A stretch of DNA of 64,000 bases. It comes from Coriolopsis trogii (taxonomy: Eukaryota > Basidiomycota > Agaricomycetes > Polyporales > Polyporaceae). Position 1 is the first letter of the stretch. Every line of letters starts with the position of its first letter. The position numbers and the translations under genes are program-made. Positions 11,143 to 24,617 of this stretch are shown here, one piece after another. The stretch is from positions 1-64,000 of the forward strand of contig JAHYIO010000023.1 of the NCBI GenBank assembly GCA_020543525.1, read 5' to 3'. The notes beneath the pieces were generated by a model. It did no database searches. It saw nothing but the letters and a program-made list of their open reading frames with translations, and was not told the DNA's origin.

Positions 11143-12895
11143 ATGACTATCCGTCTCTTCAGCCAGGCAGCGTTCCCTCCTCCCGAGGGCTTTCTCGACT
11201 CGTATCAAGGCTTACACCAGTACCTTCAGGCGCTCTGGACCTATGTCATTCTCTGCATCCTGTCCACAGCTTTCCTCGGTAAGATCCAACTCACCGGCGC
11301 GCGTGTGTCTCGTCTCACGAGGTTTCCAGGCATCTTCACGATTCTTGTGGTCTGTTCGACCATAGTACTTGCGTGAGCACGAGTCTTGTCGTTCCATCGT
11401 CAGGCTGACGTACCTTACTAGCCGAAGAGGAGTCTTCAGAGTGTCCACCCTCATCCTCGTTGCCACAATGTACACCATGTACGCCTCGACGGTCGTCTTC
11501 TGGGTCACATACCTCCTCAACGCCATCGGCCATTACGAGATTGTGCAAGCGTACATGACCCAGTACCATTGCCAATCCATCTACACTGCAGACCCATTCT
11601 ACCAGGCATTCCTCGTCGACAGATCCGGCGTCGACCCGACCTCGTGCACGCACCTGAGCTACGGCCTCCCAGCGGCATATCGAGCGCTTTCCCTCTGCGC
11701 GTCGACGACCATCCTCATCATCAACGTGAGCCGGATTTCGACGCATCGCCTACTTTTCTGATCACTGATAAAGCCCCTCGGCGTTCGCACTTGGACATCG
11801 GAACGCGCTCGCAGGTCGTCCTGGGAGACGCCATCGTCTGGTGGCGAGTCTGGGTCATCTGGCCCGACAGCCTGATCGTCCGGATGCTCTGCGTCCTGCT
11901 CCTCTCCGCCACGCTCAGTCAGTCCGCCCGTTCATGAAATCCTTCTCAGCCTTGACCCCCTCAAACAGTCATGGGCATCATGGACATGAACGACTCCTGC
12001 CCCGCATCCGTCTTCGCGCCGCTGACGGTCTCCAACCTCGGTATCACGCCCGACGGCGCGCTCTTCCAGAAGGACCTCTTCGGGCTCACCGCCTCATCGC
12101 TCTCGCTCGCGACGAACTTTGTGGCCACGGCGCTCATCTGGTGCAAAGCATGGTGCGTGCTCCTCCGTCGGCCGGTTGCGGGATGGCAGACTGACTCGCC
12201 GGCCAGGGAGCACCGGAAGCTCATCGCGAGCGTCAACCTCGGGCGCAGCTCGCGGGTCGAGCAGATCCTCTCTGTACTAGTCGAATCCGGCGCGGTGTAC
12301 TGCGTGATCTGGGTGAGCCCGTCCTCTTCCTCTCACCACAGGGCACGCCCGTGCCCATCGTGCGCACGCGCCGTCGTCATCGCCGACCGCTGACGGAAAC
12401 CGGCGACAGATGGCGGTCGTGGCCTACCAAGTCGCGTGGGCCGTCCAAGGCGACTCGGTCTCCGCGCGCGAACAGCAGTTCCTCACCGTCTTCGACTACT
12501 TCCTCCGCGGCTGCCTCGTCCCGCTCGTGGGCATGTACCCGACGGCGATCATCCTCCTCGTCGCGCTCAACAAGTCGCCGTTCGACGGCGGCTCGTTCTC
12601 GCTGCCCTCTCGCCTGCGCGGGGGACCGTCGACGCACGTGTCGTTCAACCGGCACACGCGCACGACGGCGACGAAGCCGACCAGCAGCTTCCAGCGCGTC
12701 GAGGTCGACGAGGCGGACTCTCCGCTGCCGCCCATACTGCCCCCGATAGAGACGGAGCGGTGGGACCTGTCGACGATGACGGTGTACGAAAAGGTCCCTC
12801 CGACAGGATCTGTGGTATCACTTCATGAGAGACGCAGTTTCGATGCGCACGTCCTCGAAGGACACGATGTGCAAGACGGCCCTTTGGTATTCTGA
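11143..12895 (+). CDS. Multi-pass (about 7 TM) membrane protein, unknown function
   Basis: Starts at the ATG of MTIRLFSQAAF and runs through six or more exons. Hydrophobic segments in order include YVILCILSTAFLG, TILVVCSTIVLA, STLILVATMYTMYAS, ALSLCASTTILII, MLCVLLLSATL, LATNFVATALIW, LVESGAVYCVIW and GMYPTAIILLVALN. The segment GDAIVWWRVWVIWP and the motif YPTAIILLVALNKS are characteristic of a large basidiomycete-only family of seven-helix, GPCR-like proteins without an assigned role. The cytoplasmic tail after about 12590 is polar and Ser/Pro-rich. Topology suggests a plasma-membrane or endomembrane receptor-like protein, but ligand and coupling cannot be inferred. Confidence 0.8.
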
Positions 12896-13027
12896 CGTCC
12901 TTTTATACACGTTGGGATCATAGACAGATGTAAGATATAGCGGCGTCCGACAGCGTGTATCCCGGGACTAAAGTAGTATACACATAGATCACGAAAGGGT
13001 ATCAAATTACAAGAGACCGATTACCGA

Positions 13028-14116
13028 TCATACGTTGTCCTCGATGTGCGTCACTTGTCGGGCGACCTTTTCTTCGTCGGCGGACTGCTCGATGTGGAGG
13101 TTGAAGACGACGTGCACGCCGGGGCTATTCCACTCTTGCTGTTCGCGCTTGAGTTCCCTGTGGACCCACCAGACGGTGATAGAGGCGGAGATCATGGCCC
13201 AGAGCCAGGGGAGACCCCAGCCGATGCCGTACCCGATGTCATCAGCGGTGGTCCAGGCAATAGCAATGAACGCGCCGGCAAAGAGCATGCCGGAGGCTCC
13301 CCACCAGAGGGAGGTGACACGAACGATGCGGCGCATGATGGCGGAGTGCTCGTAGCGGATGCGCCAAGCTTGGCGGAACTCGACGCAGCCGCCGCCGTCG
13401 ACGGCGACGACGTCCTCGACGAGGGTGTATACGGCGGGAGGGAGGCCGGTGTAGGGAGGCATGGAGGAGACGCGGAAGGGCATCTTGATGCGGTGCGGCC
13501 AGATGGCGGTGATGAGGAGGGGGAAGCAGAAGGCGATCATGAAGCAAGAGAGGGACATGGCGACGGTGTGGACCGAGCCGGGATTTCTGAGGGTGCGGGG
13601 TTGGGTTGAGACACGGAGCGGAGCGAGATTGAGCAACGGGTGAGACGGAGGTGAAGTTCGAACTTACAGTGATGAGCCGATGATGAGTGGGACGAAGAAA
13701 CCGGTCATAGCAAGACCTATCTGGAGACTGGTGGGGATGTGAGATAGACGGGGCGGGGACGAGAACGTAGAGACGTACGTGAAAGCGTCTGGCCCGAACC
13801 TGGACGCGCCGATGGGACGTCGCTGGTGGCTGCTATCGCTGATGAAGAGGTACCATGATCTCCTGGCCATTTTGTAGCCAGAGTAGGTACCGACGAGAGA
13901 GGTGATGATGGCGAGGTTTGTGGTGTTGCTGAGATGAGCACCCCATCGTATTGCGTAAAAGAGGATGAGAGGGAGGATGCCGGCCTCTGCAAAGATGAGA
14001 GTAAAGAAGATGATGATTGCGAGCTCGCGCTTGTGAGTTTTGATGGAATAGTTGAGCGGGGGAGGGCTGTTGGGATTGAAGGTGACGGAAGAGGCGTCGG
14101 AGGATGTCTGGGACAT
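13028..14116 (-). CDS. Multi-pass membrane protein, unknown function
   Basis: Minus-strand gene of three main exons. It starts at MSQTSSDASSVTF and ends at THIEDNV. Hydrophobic helices include ELAIIIFFTLIFAEAG, LPLILFYAIRWG, GLAMTGFFVPLIIG, AMSLSCFMIAFCFPLL, ASGMLFAGAFIAIAW and LPWLWAMISASITVWW, so about six membrane passes. The segment YTLVEDVVAVDGG between the third and fourth exonic helices is soluble. I recognise the general type as a fungal conserved hypothetical membrane protein but no named domain. The 3' end lies only 132 bases from the stop of the convergent 7-TM gene. Confidence 0.75.
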
Positions 14117-14436
14117 GGCGGAACAGGGAGAGAGTGGGCAAGAGGACTACTCACGCACGCGATGTTATATCCTGTGGGGCAACCATCCGTGCGCGTTCTT
14201 GGACGAGCTTGGATTGCACACGACAAGCCTGCGCGATGGAGTCTGTCTGGAGTGAGCAGACCGAGCGAGGGAGGCCTCTGCCACGCCCGCCCAGCCATGA
14301 TGTCACCTCACGTGCACGACGCGTGCTAATGACCACGTGCGCAACGGCGTACGCGTCCGGTCACCCCGGCCCAGCTCAGACTCTCCTCCACGACTCATCT
14401 CTCGTCCTCCTCCTCGTCCTCGCTACTCTACTCACG

Positions 14437-17400
14437 ATGGATCTCCCTCTCTTTGGCGACGCTCCCAACAAACGACGGAGAGAAATCAACCTCGGCGGCG
14501 CCCGCGGCACAACCGCCTCCTACGACGACATCCTCCAGCAAGCAAAGCAGCGCAGGCTCGAGCGCAACGACAAGAAACGCAGAGCAGATGCTGCCACCCG
14601 TATACAAGCATCCTGGCGTCGCTACGCTGCCCTCCGCGACGTTCGACGTTCCCTTCGCCACACTTTCGACGAGGACGTCACCACCCTCACCGCCCTACGC
14701 TCACTCGTTCTCCTCGGACAAGACGAAGACGCATTGGCCAAATGGTCGTCTACTATCGTCTCCTCTAAGCCAAGTGAGTCTCCTACTCTCTCTCTTTCCC
14801 TATCCCGCCACGTTGCCAACCCAATCTCACACAGCCGTTCTCGCTCAATCCGACCCGAGCTCACTCGTCCTCCTCCAACGCATCGCTCGCATGCTACTCG
14901 TCTCCCTATCCCACCACTTCCAGTCCGTTCTCTTTCAAACACATCTACTCACCGACGCTGACCCCCCATCCTAGTTCCTCACACGCCCAGACCCACGTAG
15001 CCGTCCTCAATGCCCTTCTCTCCGCCAATCCCAAACGTCGCGCCATCTCCAGATATCTCATCTCCAATGGCTTCTACCTCCTCCTTCGTGACACTCTCCT
15101 CCAACTCGTGAGTAAAATTCATCCCTATGCTTTCGCGCCCCTACCATGCAACCTGTATCTGCCTTCACTGCACATTCCCCTACCTCCTTCGGTCACTGCT
15201 CACCCTCTTTTTTAGCCCGTCCCCGCAAAGAATCCACCACCACCGTCTCTATCTCCTCTCGCCACCTTGATCACTCTCCCATGTTCCGACCCCGAACTTC
15301 TCCCTCTATCATTGCGCGAATTCGTCCTCCACATACTCACAGTACCACTCCTCCCCAACCGCCTCCTCCGTGTCCTCGCTCCCTTTTCAGCACGCCTTCC
15401 TCTCACGTCCATAGACCGTCTCCCACTTGATATCGTCGATGATCCTGCACTGTCCTCGGTAGAGTCCAAGCTTCATCTCCTCGCCAATCTCGTCGCATTC
15501 ATGCCTCCTAGGTACTCTACACTCTCCTCTCCTCTCCTTGTCGCGTACCTCCAGCTTTGTTCAGCTCTCATGAACGCTCTTCCCACCCTCTCAACGGACA
15601 CCCTAGAGCCCACGAAGAAAGATGCACAAGCGCAGAACGTGGTTGCGCACGATGACGAGGATTCGGAAGACGAGGGGCAAACGCTCGTCGAGGTTGTCTC
15701 TTCATTCGAACCCAAACCGAAGAAGCCAGTCCTGGACGAGCGTACCCAGGCGCGGCTCTTGACCTTTCCTTCTCCGACTCACATCGATAGTCTTGTGAAG
15801 TTGTCACGCGACTCCAAGGTTCTGCCCGCCATTGTGGCGTTCTCTGTCGCTATCATCATGACTTGGACAACGAGGAGGGAGAAAGTACTCGGTGCGCTAT
15901 TGGCGCGCAAGGACGCCCTCTTCCGCGAGCTCTTCCGCGCATACGTACGCAGCTCACCCCTTGGTCGAGATGCTGACTACGCAGAAATCACGAGTATGTA
16001 CATATTGGCGTGGGTCCCTATTTTCATACTCACAACATCTTCGTTGCGTTACAGAGTCCGACCATGCGAGCCATTGGCCACCGCTCCTTCTCCTCGCCGA
16101 GATGTACACGCAGATGCTGCTCACGATGACCGACGACGAGTTCTTCTCATCGGGGACGAACCCGGACGCGCCCCGGAATCCTCTCACTCTCGACGAAGTG
16201 ACGTTGCTCACACGCAAGCTTTTGAACATTGCCTTTGCGCTCTACTGGCGCGACGATCCTACGAGCGCACAAGAACCCGTCCCAGGGCTCGGCAAGGTCA
16301 AGTGGGAGATCGTAAGAGACATCGCGACGAGGTGTCTGATCGCTGTGCACGCACGAGAGTAGGTCCGGCTGCCCAGACACGCCCGAAAGTCTTCCTGATC
16401 CCTTCTTCCTCGCCTAGCTCGAGACGTCCGTTCACGCCACCAAACCACTGGCTCACTTCGTTCCCGTTGGACATGAACACCTTCATCCAGGCCGCCATGT
16501 AGGCTCCTTGTCATACATTATCCATTGAGCGACAGTTGACTTGGCGTATACAGCACGGAAGAGAAACAACTCATCGACGCAGCTCACATGGGTGAAGACG
16601 AGGGTCGGCCCATCCGTCGTCCCAACAAACGCGAGCTTGCCCACCTCTCCCCGCGTCTCGGCGTGCTCAACAACATCCCGTTCGCGATCCCATTCGACGT
16701 CCGGGTCGGGATCTTCCGGCGCTTCGTGATCAACGACATGGAGCAGCGCGGGCTCATGTCCTGGCGAGGCCGCATGCAGCGCACGGAGGTCGTCATCCGA
16801 CGAGACCATATCGCGCAGGACGGGTTCGACAAGCTCGGAGAACTGGATCTGAAGGCGCCGATCGCGATCACCTTCATCGACCAGTTTGGCGAGCAAGAGT
16901 GAGTCTTTCCGTGAGCTTCGGGCATGGGGTGATGCTGAAGGGAGTCATGGCGCGTAGGCAGGGTATAGATGGTGGCGGCGTCTTCAAGGAATTCTTGACG
17001 AGCTTGTCGAGAGAGGTCTTTCACACCGATCGTGGACTCTGGATGGAAAACCAGAACCACGAGCTGTACCCCGCATCCCATTCACTTGCCATGGAGCGTG
17101 AGTCCGTCTTCTCGTGATGATACCCGGCCGTCGCTGAAGCATGTCTCTCTTGCAGCGCATAGCCTGGCATGGTATAAATTCATAGGCCGTATCCTCGGAA
17201 AGGCGCTGTACGAAGGTATTCTGGTGGATGTTGCTTTTGCTGGGTTCTTCCTTGCGAAGGTGCGTCACCCTGGCATGACGGCGCGTTCAGGAAGGCGGGA
17301 TACTGACGCTAGCTGTAGTGGCTAGGCAAGCAGAGCTTCCTCGACGACCTCGCATCGCTTGATCCTGAGTTCTACCACAACCTCATTTATCTGAAGCATC

Positions 17401-18323
17401 AGGACTTGAGGAAGCTGGAGACAGATGGGAAGGGCGGACTCGGGTTGGACTTTACTATCTTGCTTGACGGTGCGTCATTCCCTTCCATGGTCTCCGGTCT
17501 GCGCTGTTCTCATGTGAATACTCGGTACAGACTTTGGCCGGAACGAGACCGTCGAACTCATCCCGGGCGGGAGCGAGATCCCCGTGACGGAGGAGAACAA
17601 GCTGCAATACATTTACCTCGTCGCGCACTACAAGCTCACGAAGCAGATCAAGAAACAGAGCGCGGCGTTCTTCGAGGGTCTGTCGGATATGATCGAGCCC
17701 AGATGGCTGCGGTACGTCTCTTCCGCCCCATCGCCTTGTCGGCCGCAACATTGCGCCCGCACCACGCAGAACGGCCGCGCTGACGAGGATCGAACAGGAT
17801 GTTCAACCAGCAGGAGTTGCAGATCCTGCTCGGTGGCGTGAACACCCCCATCGACCTCGACGATCTGCGGAAACACACCAACTACGGCGGGCTGTATGAC
17901 GACCACCATCCAGTGATCCAGATGTTCTGGGAGGTCGTCAACACGTTCACTCAGGAGGAGCGCCAGAAGCTGCTCGCGTTCGCGACGAGCTGCAGCCGGC
18001 CGCCATTACTGTACGTTCCTCAACCCTCGTCGACTCGCCGTCGCCGTCGCCGTTGATGCTCACGCGATTCACATGCACAGCGGCTTCAAGGAGCTGAATC
18101 CAAACTTTTGCATACGAGACTCGTCAGACGACCAGGAGCGGCTGCCCAGCTCGAGCACATGCGTGAATCTGCTGAAGGTGCGTCCGCCTCGATCGTGTGT
18201 AATCCCTCCCACCACGCTCACCGTCGCTCTTCCCTGCAGCTCCCGCGATACAAGTCCGCGCAGGTGATGCGAGAGAAGCTCCTGCACGCGATCAACGCGA
18301 AGGCGGGCTTTTACATGTCGTGA
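14437..18323 (+). CDS. HUL5: HECT E3 ubiquitin ligase, HUL5/UBE3C type
   Basis: Long multi-exon gene starting MDLPLFGDAPNKRRRE and ending GFYMS, about 1,080 residues. The N-terminus has the family's INLGG element and an IQ motif (ATRIQASWRRYAALRD), as in UBE3C and yeast Hul5. The C-terminal HECT domain shows IDGGGVFKEFLTSL, FIGRILGKALYEGILVD, FTILLDDFG, VTEENKLQYIYLVAHYKLT and FEGLSDMIEP. It ends with the catalytic SSSTCVNLLKLP, whose Cys codon is at 18160-18162. HUL5-type ligases act as chain-elongating ligases at the proteasome. At least ten introns of 50-100 nt interrupt it. All expected catalytic elements are present, so it looks functional. Confidence 0.93.
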
Positions 18324-20853
18324 GCTGGGCTGCGAGGCCTTCGAGGCTGGTGCGTGTGTGTGACAGGGAGACTCTTGCTCGTGTGTGTTGTATCGATATG
18401 TATATTCTGCATTGTATTGTACTTTCTAGAGACATCGCAGGAAGCGTAGAACCACGCACGGTAATAATATATTGCTCTTTGTCCGGTCTTGGGATTATCA
18501 GCCACGTCGGTCGAGCAAGAAGTCACAAAGTGGATCGTACGTCGATATCCGGTTTTGACTGCGGTGGCACATCGCGGCGAACGACCATCGGTCGAGATAC
18601 TGCACGGCGTACACCATGCACCCGCCCCATGTACAAGCGGTAAACGGTCGGCGCATGGCATGGATGATCAAGGTCAAACCCTCCGTATGTCACTCGGTGC
18701 GGGTAGTCTCGCCCACTCCCTCCCATCCATCAGCACGAACGGACCTTCGAGTCACCAACCTAGACGTTTTTTTGCCCATGGATTGCGTCCGCGGCCTCGA
18801 CACCTCGCAGCGGGAATCCGATTTGTACCGAATGCTCTCGCTGCTTCTAGCCTTCCGGGTTGCACACTACCTCATGCCCGCAGTTCTCTTCCTCGAGCCA
18901 GAATGCGCGCGCGACGCGATCCAGTGTTTAGCAAGCGGCGTGGTGGAGGTGGGGGGGAACTTGTTGCGTCCCTAGGGGAGGTGGCGAAGGCGAAAGCATG
19001 CGGGCGGGTCGACCGTCGAGAAGCCCATCGGATGCGCATCGGTTTCTTCTTAAAAAATTTCTCTCGGAGTCCTGTACCAAATCACTCTGTCCGAGCCCTC
19101 TTCTGTCACGTTAATCCGCATGTCCTCGAGGACACCCGTACTGGGCATGAAATGTCAATACATGCGCGAGTACGCGCCAAGGCAGCTTGCCAAGGGACGA
19201 AGTCGACGACTGGAGACGTGAACTCATTGCATATCTGAACTTGAAGGATGATGTCGACATACGATATTGGCATTGCTTTGCACAGCGTATTCACATACAA
19301 TGGGATACTACTACGAAGGGAGAACATGACAGAGCAACCGGGAACCATGACCAACCAACATACAAAGTCTGTGACATACCTTGTGCCCTCAGTTGACAAG
19401 CGGGGAAGACGGTCAGGAGCGCGAGGATTGAGGTGTGTTGTTTCTGTATGTAAGCAAAGTCAGAAGACGTGGCTGGTAGACAGGCCCTAATGTCGAGGAG
19501 AGGTGCCCCTCTTACTCGATAAGCTGAAGGCACAAGGCGGACCTGCAGTGGCCAGGCAGGTGTAACGGATCGTATAACGATCCGCCAGAAGCGTAGCGAC
19601 GATATGAATGCGACTCTGCGAGTGTATTGATAAACGTTGCGACAGATCAAGCTCAAACGACGGTGCAAAACGGCATATCCGTTTTGCAATGACGAGAGGT
19701 GGTGCATCCGCTATGGATGGACCGGGAGGTGTAGGTACCCTCAGCCTCGGTGGAGCCGTCAGCTGAGAGTAAGCCTACGGAGGAGGCGTCCGAGCGTAAT
19801 CTCGGTCGTCTCCAGGGGGTGCACGAGTGCCAGCAGCTAACGCGGACGGGGGCCAATCCGTCCGCCTCCGACTGGCGCGAGACCAGGTCGAAGATCAAGC
19901 GATAGGGCGCAAACCTCGACGATGCCTGCTCATGTTGCGAGGAGACTACTCACCATCGTCCCACTCTACAACCCGCCTGTGCTGTTCCAAACGATGAGGG
20001 TTACTCGAGGTCGAGGTCGAGGTCGAGGTCGAAGACGAAGACGACGGAGACGAGGGGAAAGGCAACGAGGAAGGCCTCTCTGGCTTACATAAGCAATTCC
20101 CGCAACGGCGCATCGCCGGACAGACCGTTGACCTGATATCATCGATATCTTGTCAATCACCGTACGTCTTGACTGTGATGAACAACTGCTCATTGACGGC
20201 GTTCTTCGCAGCTGTAATTGGTTGAAATGTGGATCAGCTTGACCGGGTGTTGTAGCCAGGTTGTAGCTGACATGGCCCATGTCAGCTTCCTCCGGTGCGT
20301 CAATGATATGTCCATCCTCTTGACCAAGCGCCGCCATCCATTGTCCCAAATACGCATATGACAGAGCACAGACCTATGAACCACACAAGATCCGTTCAAG
20401 TTGATGGTGGCATCTTCCATGGCACTGCACACGGACGTCTGTTATACTCCCATGTCCTGCCTACGCAGTGCGCAGCTGACTGATACCCTCCCAGCTCGGC
20501 GTTCTCGGTATACAATGCTACTTTTGCCTACATCCAGCAGTCTCGTCCAGGGATGACCCCGGATGCGCAGTGGTCACATATCAACTTTGTGCATGTCAAC
20601 ATACCGCCTCGAGCGTCGAGCGTAGGGCACCTGCATCCTGTCCTGTCCAAGTTTGCCGCACCTGTGGACCCTTCAAGTTCCTGCCCAACTTTATCCTATA
20701 CCTTTTTCAGACCATCTCATTTCCCATCGACGGTACGTGGGCGACATTGTCCCTGGTTGGGTAGCTGTCTTGCCGTAACAAGTATCGCATTCGACAAACG
20801 TTCTCCATAAATGCGAAGCTTGCATCTCTCGGCCCTCTGTCGAGTCCACCAGC
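18324..20853. other. Gene-poor interval
   Basis: About 2.5 kb with no recognisable gene. The first ~150 bases are the likely 3' UTR of the HECT ligase gene. Overlapping frames at 18489-19238 and 19966-20349 have biased composition and no motif. A GAGGTC hexamer repeats about four times at 20006-20032. A short palindrome lies near 19566. Small spliced genes could be missed here. Confidence 0.4.
20006..20032. repeat. GAGGTC microsatellite
   Basis: Four tandem copies of GAGGTC, followed by GAAGAC-type degenerate units to about 20055. Simple-sequence tract in noncoding DNA. Confidence 0.85.
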
Positions 20854-22615
20854 ATGGATCTCCCCCGAGTCTTCCTTCTCGAGCTTCGTCGACTACGCTG
20901 TCGCGTCATTTCCTCTGCTCACAAGCACCCCCGTATTGCAGCTTGCATTTTTGCGACCTTGGTCTTAGGATCCGTCAGTGCAACCGTCCTCGTCTCCGAA
21001 GCTGGGCTCGCGTTTGGGAGCAGGATACCCCTCATGAGCGGAGCTCGACTCATCGACGACCCGAGGAATGGTGACCCCACACTCACAGCCCCAAACTCAA
21101 AGCAACGGGAACCCGGGGTAAGCGGATGAGATGGCGCGCGACTGTTCTCATTTCGACTCGTCCCGGGTCGTCCCGAGTCTCATGCCTTGATCTCGTTTAG
21201 GTTGGTTTCACGTTCACGCCAACAAACATTGACCTATCCTCATCCTCGATTGCGTTCAACTGGTGGCCGACAGGATGTGGGCAGTCACTTGGCGACAACG
21301 GGAACCCGCTGATGCTTGACTGGGGCGATACAGACTCTGGTAAAGAGCTGTCGCAACTAGGATGCGGGCAGATTCCTCGCTCTTTCGACGTCTGGGTCGA
21401 CTCGTGAGTTTGTCACGATACGTATCCGTTCTCCTTCACTTCCCCAACCCATACACAGGAATCTCTCTCATTCTTGGAATGCATCCGACGTCCTCATGCA
21501 CAGCGACTCGCAATCCCTGATAAGGTTCGTTCTCTCGGCGTGATGGTGCGGTGGATCTGACGTGACCACGATAGCTTCACCTCTCGAGAGACGTTCGACA
21601 CGGTCCACAACTTCACGTGGATGGCAGTGCACGAAACGCTCGCGTTCCGGCGGCAGCACTCAATGAATGCATGGTACCCTTTTGACAAGTACACAACGAG
21701 CACGACGCTTGAAGTGTTCAGAACACCCGGGCTTGGCCCGAGCAGCAACACATCGGGTCTGCACATAGACTTCCTCCATCTCTATGGCGGGCTTTCCGGC
21801 TACAACCTATTTGTGGAGCGCATCGAGCGTGTCAAGACGTCCCGCACGGACCAAGCGATATTCGTCCAATTTTCCATCCACGTACGTTCTCCTTAACTGC
21901 TCTCACCTCCACGCCCGTAAAGCATGGAACTCCATTGCTTCCAGCGTTGCATCGGCGTCAAGATCTTCGCGATGACGCTCTTTCTGACCAACTACATACT
22001 CGCCGCGGCCATGGTATGGGTGGCGGTGTGTGCGCAAGTGGGGACCGGTCGACGGCCGCTACCCGAGTCCGCGCTCTTCCTCCCGCTCACAAACATCCTT
22101 CTTCTGCCTCAGCTTCGTGCAGCCATGCCCGGTGTGCCCGACTTTGGTACGTCCACTTGTTCAGCTCGTGATTCTACTCCAGTTTACCATTCAATCCAGG
22201 CATCTTCATGGATTTGTTTGGGTACTACGTCAACATCGTCGCCGTAAGTTTGCACTCCTTATGCTCACATTCCCTGCAACTTTCTCTGATGCGTGTGCCA
22301 CTGGCTATGAGGCTAACAAGTCGTTCTTGCGCGCAGATCGTCTTCTCCGCAATGTTCATGCTCTTCAAGATCGTCAGCGCTCGTATGCAACACCAAGGCC
22401 CCAATATACCTCAAAGCATCAGCTCAGGTGACGCCTTCGATGTAGACATCGAGCGGAAGGGCGACAGTATTGACGACAACAGCACACTCCCGTCTGCATG
22501 CGACACAAAGGTGGCAGTGTTCTCGAGAGGAGCTGTTTCCATCCCAGACGGTCCCACTATTGAGCATCTTGAGTACGCCGGGTCCGAAGGAAGTAGGCGC
22601 GTTGCGGAGGATTGA
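20854..22615 (+). CDS. DUF4436-type membrane protein
   Basis: Starts MDLPRVFLLELRRL. An N-terminal helix (IAACIFATLVLGSVSATV) anchors an external domain containing FTPTNIDLSSSSIAFNWW, MNAWYPFDKYTTSTTLE and several N-glycosylation sequons. The C-terminal exons add more helices and the conserved run LPLTNILLLPQLRAAMPG followed by MDLFGYYVNIV. That combination matches the DUF4436 family of fungal membrane proteins, whose biochemical role is not known. Exons are joined by 50-70 nt introns. The tail after the last helix is polar and ends at 22615. Confidence 0.78.
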
Positions 22616-23447
22616 GTCAATCGCCTGAGTCAACGTATGCATGTATCATTATCTGACATACCACCCAGCTCTACGATACATCCGAGTAGACCACTCTAAG
22701 CAAACGCCGCTAGACAGGACGAAACGGGCCTGCCCACATGCCCCCAGAAGCAACCACGCGATACCACAACGCGTTCATAGCCTCCCGCAAAGCCGACCCG
22801 AAGGAGCTCCACTCTCCAGGGGCGTGGTGAGAGAGCCCGTGTGCGGTTGCATCGTGTGGTCGGGGCCTGGAGAAAGCGTAGAATACGACACGCTGCATAC
22901 GTTCATGGACTACACTTCCCGTCACAAACATAATAGAGTGGTTAAGTGATCCCATGCTTCTTGCGCATTCTATGGTAGTTTGAGCGGCCGCATATCCGCA
23001 GCTTGGGACGCTTCGGTGTGAAGCTCGAGTGACGGATCAACCTGCAACGGGGTGTGGGTACCGCTCTGTGGACGGCTGTCGCAGGTGCCGCCGCCCGCTC
23101 GAGGTGAGTAAAGGGTTAGCTGTAAGCCCGGCTGAACCCTGAGTCTGTTGTTCATCAGGCGAGAGGGTACCGAGACGGGGACAAGAGCCCGTTGCCGTAG
23201 AGAAGCTGCATCGTGAACTGGCATACCGCTCATAGTGGGCGCGGGTGTGACATATGCATTATTGGAAATGTCCATGGCCAGCTTGAGTGCACGGCCTTGT
23301 CTACGGCCCGCTAGTCCATTGTGGCCTCTAGTGAGAGTGCTGTTGAGGTGTATAAGGCGGCGATGTTACGTGGGCGGAATCTCCCTCACCCCCATCCTAC
23401 TTAGTACACACCAGACCCACATCTTCAGCGCATCTATAGTTACTACC
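22616..23447. other. Intergenic region
   Basis: About 830 bases between the DUF4436 gene and the first NIS1-like gene. Short open frames on both strands show no motif. The last ~150 bases are probably the promoter and leader of the downstream secreted-protein gene. Confidence 0.5.
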
Positions 23448-24046
23448 ATGAAGTTCACCTTCGTGTTCGCCCTCCTCGTCGCATCCGCCGCTGCTCAAAG
23501 CGTGGTTACCCTCAATCCCTCGGAGCATATTTTCCCTGGCCAGACCTTCACTGTCGAGATTGATAGACCTGTAAGTCAGACCTCTCGGGCCACCGCTCGG
23601 CTGATACAACATTGGGCACTCACGTCTAATGCCTGAATTCCGTCTGATCTACAGAGCACTCTGACCGACTCCAGAGAGGTCTCCGTAGCGATCGGCATTC
23701 AGAGCTGCGTTAGTCGCGCTCCAGAGGGTACCTGCGATAGCGTCAACAGTGCCCAAGACCTGGGCGAAGTCCTCTTCGCGGGGCCCTACCAGCCCACATT
23801 CATTCCTAGGACGTGCACGCTCTTCCAGAACTTCACGGTGACGGTACCGAATAGTTTCCCACTCGGAGCTCCTGCTCTTTCGGTCGCACATTCCAGCTTG
23901 GTCGCTGTATGTGTTGTTTTGTTGTGCTATGATGCTGGCCGCGGCGCGCTGACTTTACACGTCGATGTTATGTGTGCGTTTCAATACAATAGGCTACCGT
24001 ATTTCCCAGTCTGGAAGTGGTACAGGTGACTTTCCTCATACAGTGA
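23448..24046 (+). CDS. NIS1-like small secreted protein A
   Basis: Three exons, 23448-23570, 23655-23906 and 23993-24046, give a protein of 142 residues. A signal peptide (MKFTFVFALLVASAAAQ) is followed by a domain with FPGQTFTVEIDRP, REVSVAIGIQSC, LFAGPYQP, LFQNFTVTVPNSF and AHSSLVA, and a last exon with VFPSLEVVQV. This arrangement resembles the NIS1 family of fungal secreted proteins, some of which are plant-immunity effectors. Assignment to that family is by motif memory, not by search. Two paralogues lie within 4 kb. Secretion is well supported; the target is unknown. Confidence 0.72.
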
Positions 24047-24617
24047 CTCGTGAGCGATGTAGAGAATGCGAAATATTCCAATGAGACTCACGAATTGTTC
24101 CGATTATGTTTGTCGAGGACAACAAAAATCGTACACGCTAGAGTTTGCTGCACAGCAAACATAAGTGCTGCTTTGGCAGTGATTACACCCATCGGTGTAA
24201 GTGCTCAGAGAGTAGAGTTGTCACGAAAACGGCGGTAGAACGGCGACGTGCTCTATGCTTGGTTTTCTTCAATCGCATCTCGGGCTAGTCTCCAATAATT
24301 GAGCTTAAAAGTTGATCAGCAAACGTCGATGGAGAGTGAGATGAAAGTTATCAATCTCAAACATAGTCGAAGAAGTGGAAGACGGTGGCAGCGGGTAAGA
24401 TGTGGGCGTCTGCAACCGCCAGGTTCGCACGATCAGACCAACGACCTTTGATTGCCTTCCACCATCTGCAGTCTGCCTGCCCTGCTCGCTCAAGTTGAAC
24501 TCTTCTTGTCCACACAATCTGAGGCCAGACATTTATTATGCCATTACTGCGCTAGATACATGATTTCTCCCCAGTTCGTCCATCTCTGAATACAGTCCAA
24601 CCACTCGGCGCGTCCTA
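24047..24617. other. Spacer between secreted-protein genes A and B
   Basis: About 570 bases between the 3' ends of two convergent NIS1-like genes. AT-richer than neighbours. No coding motif seen. Confidence 0.5.

Noticed and set aside
18489..19238. 249-residue open frame on the plus strand
   Set aside because: Composition is Arg/Ser/Pro-rich, no domain or intron pattern, and it lies directly after the HECT gene's 3' end; likely chance frame in GC-rich DNA.
19566..19584. Short palindrome CGGATCGT-ATA-ACGATCCG
   Set aside because: Eight-base arms are expected by chance at this scale; no context supports a role.
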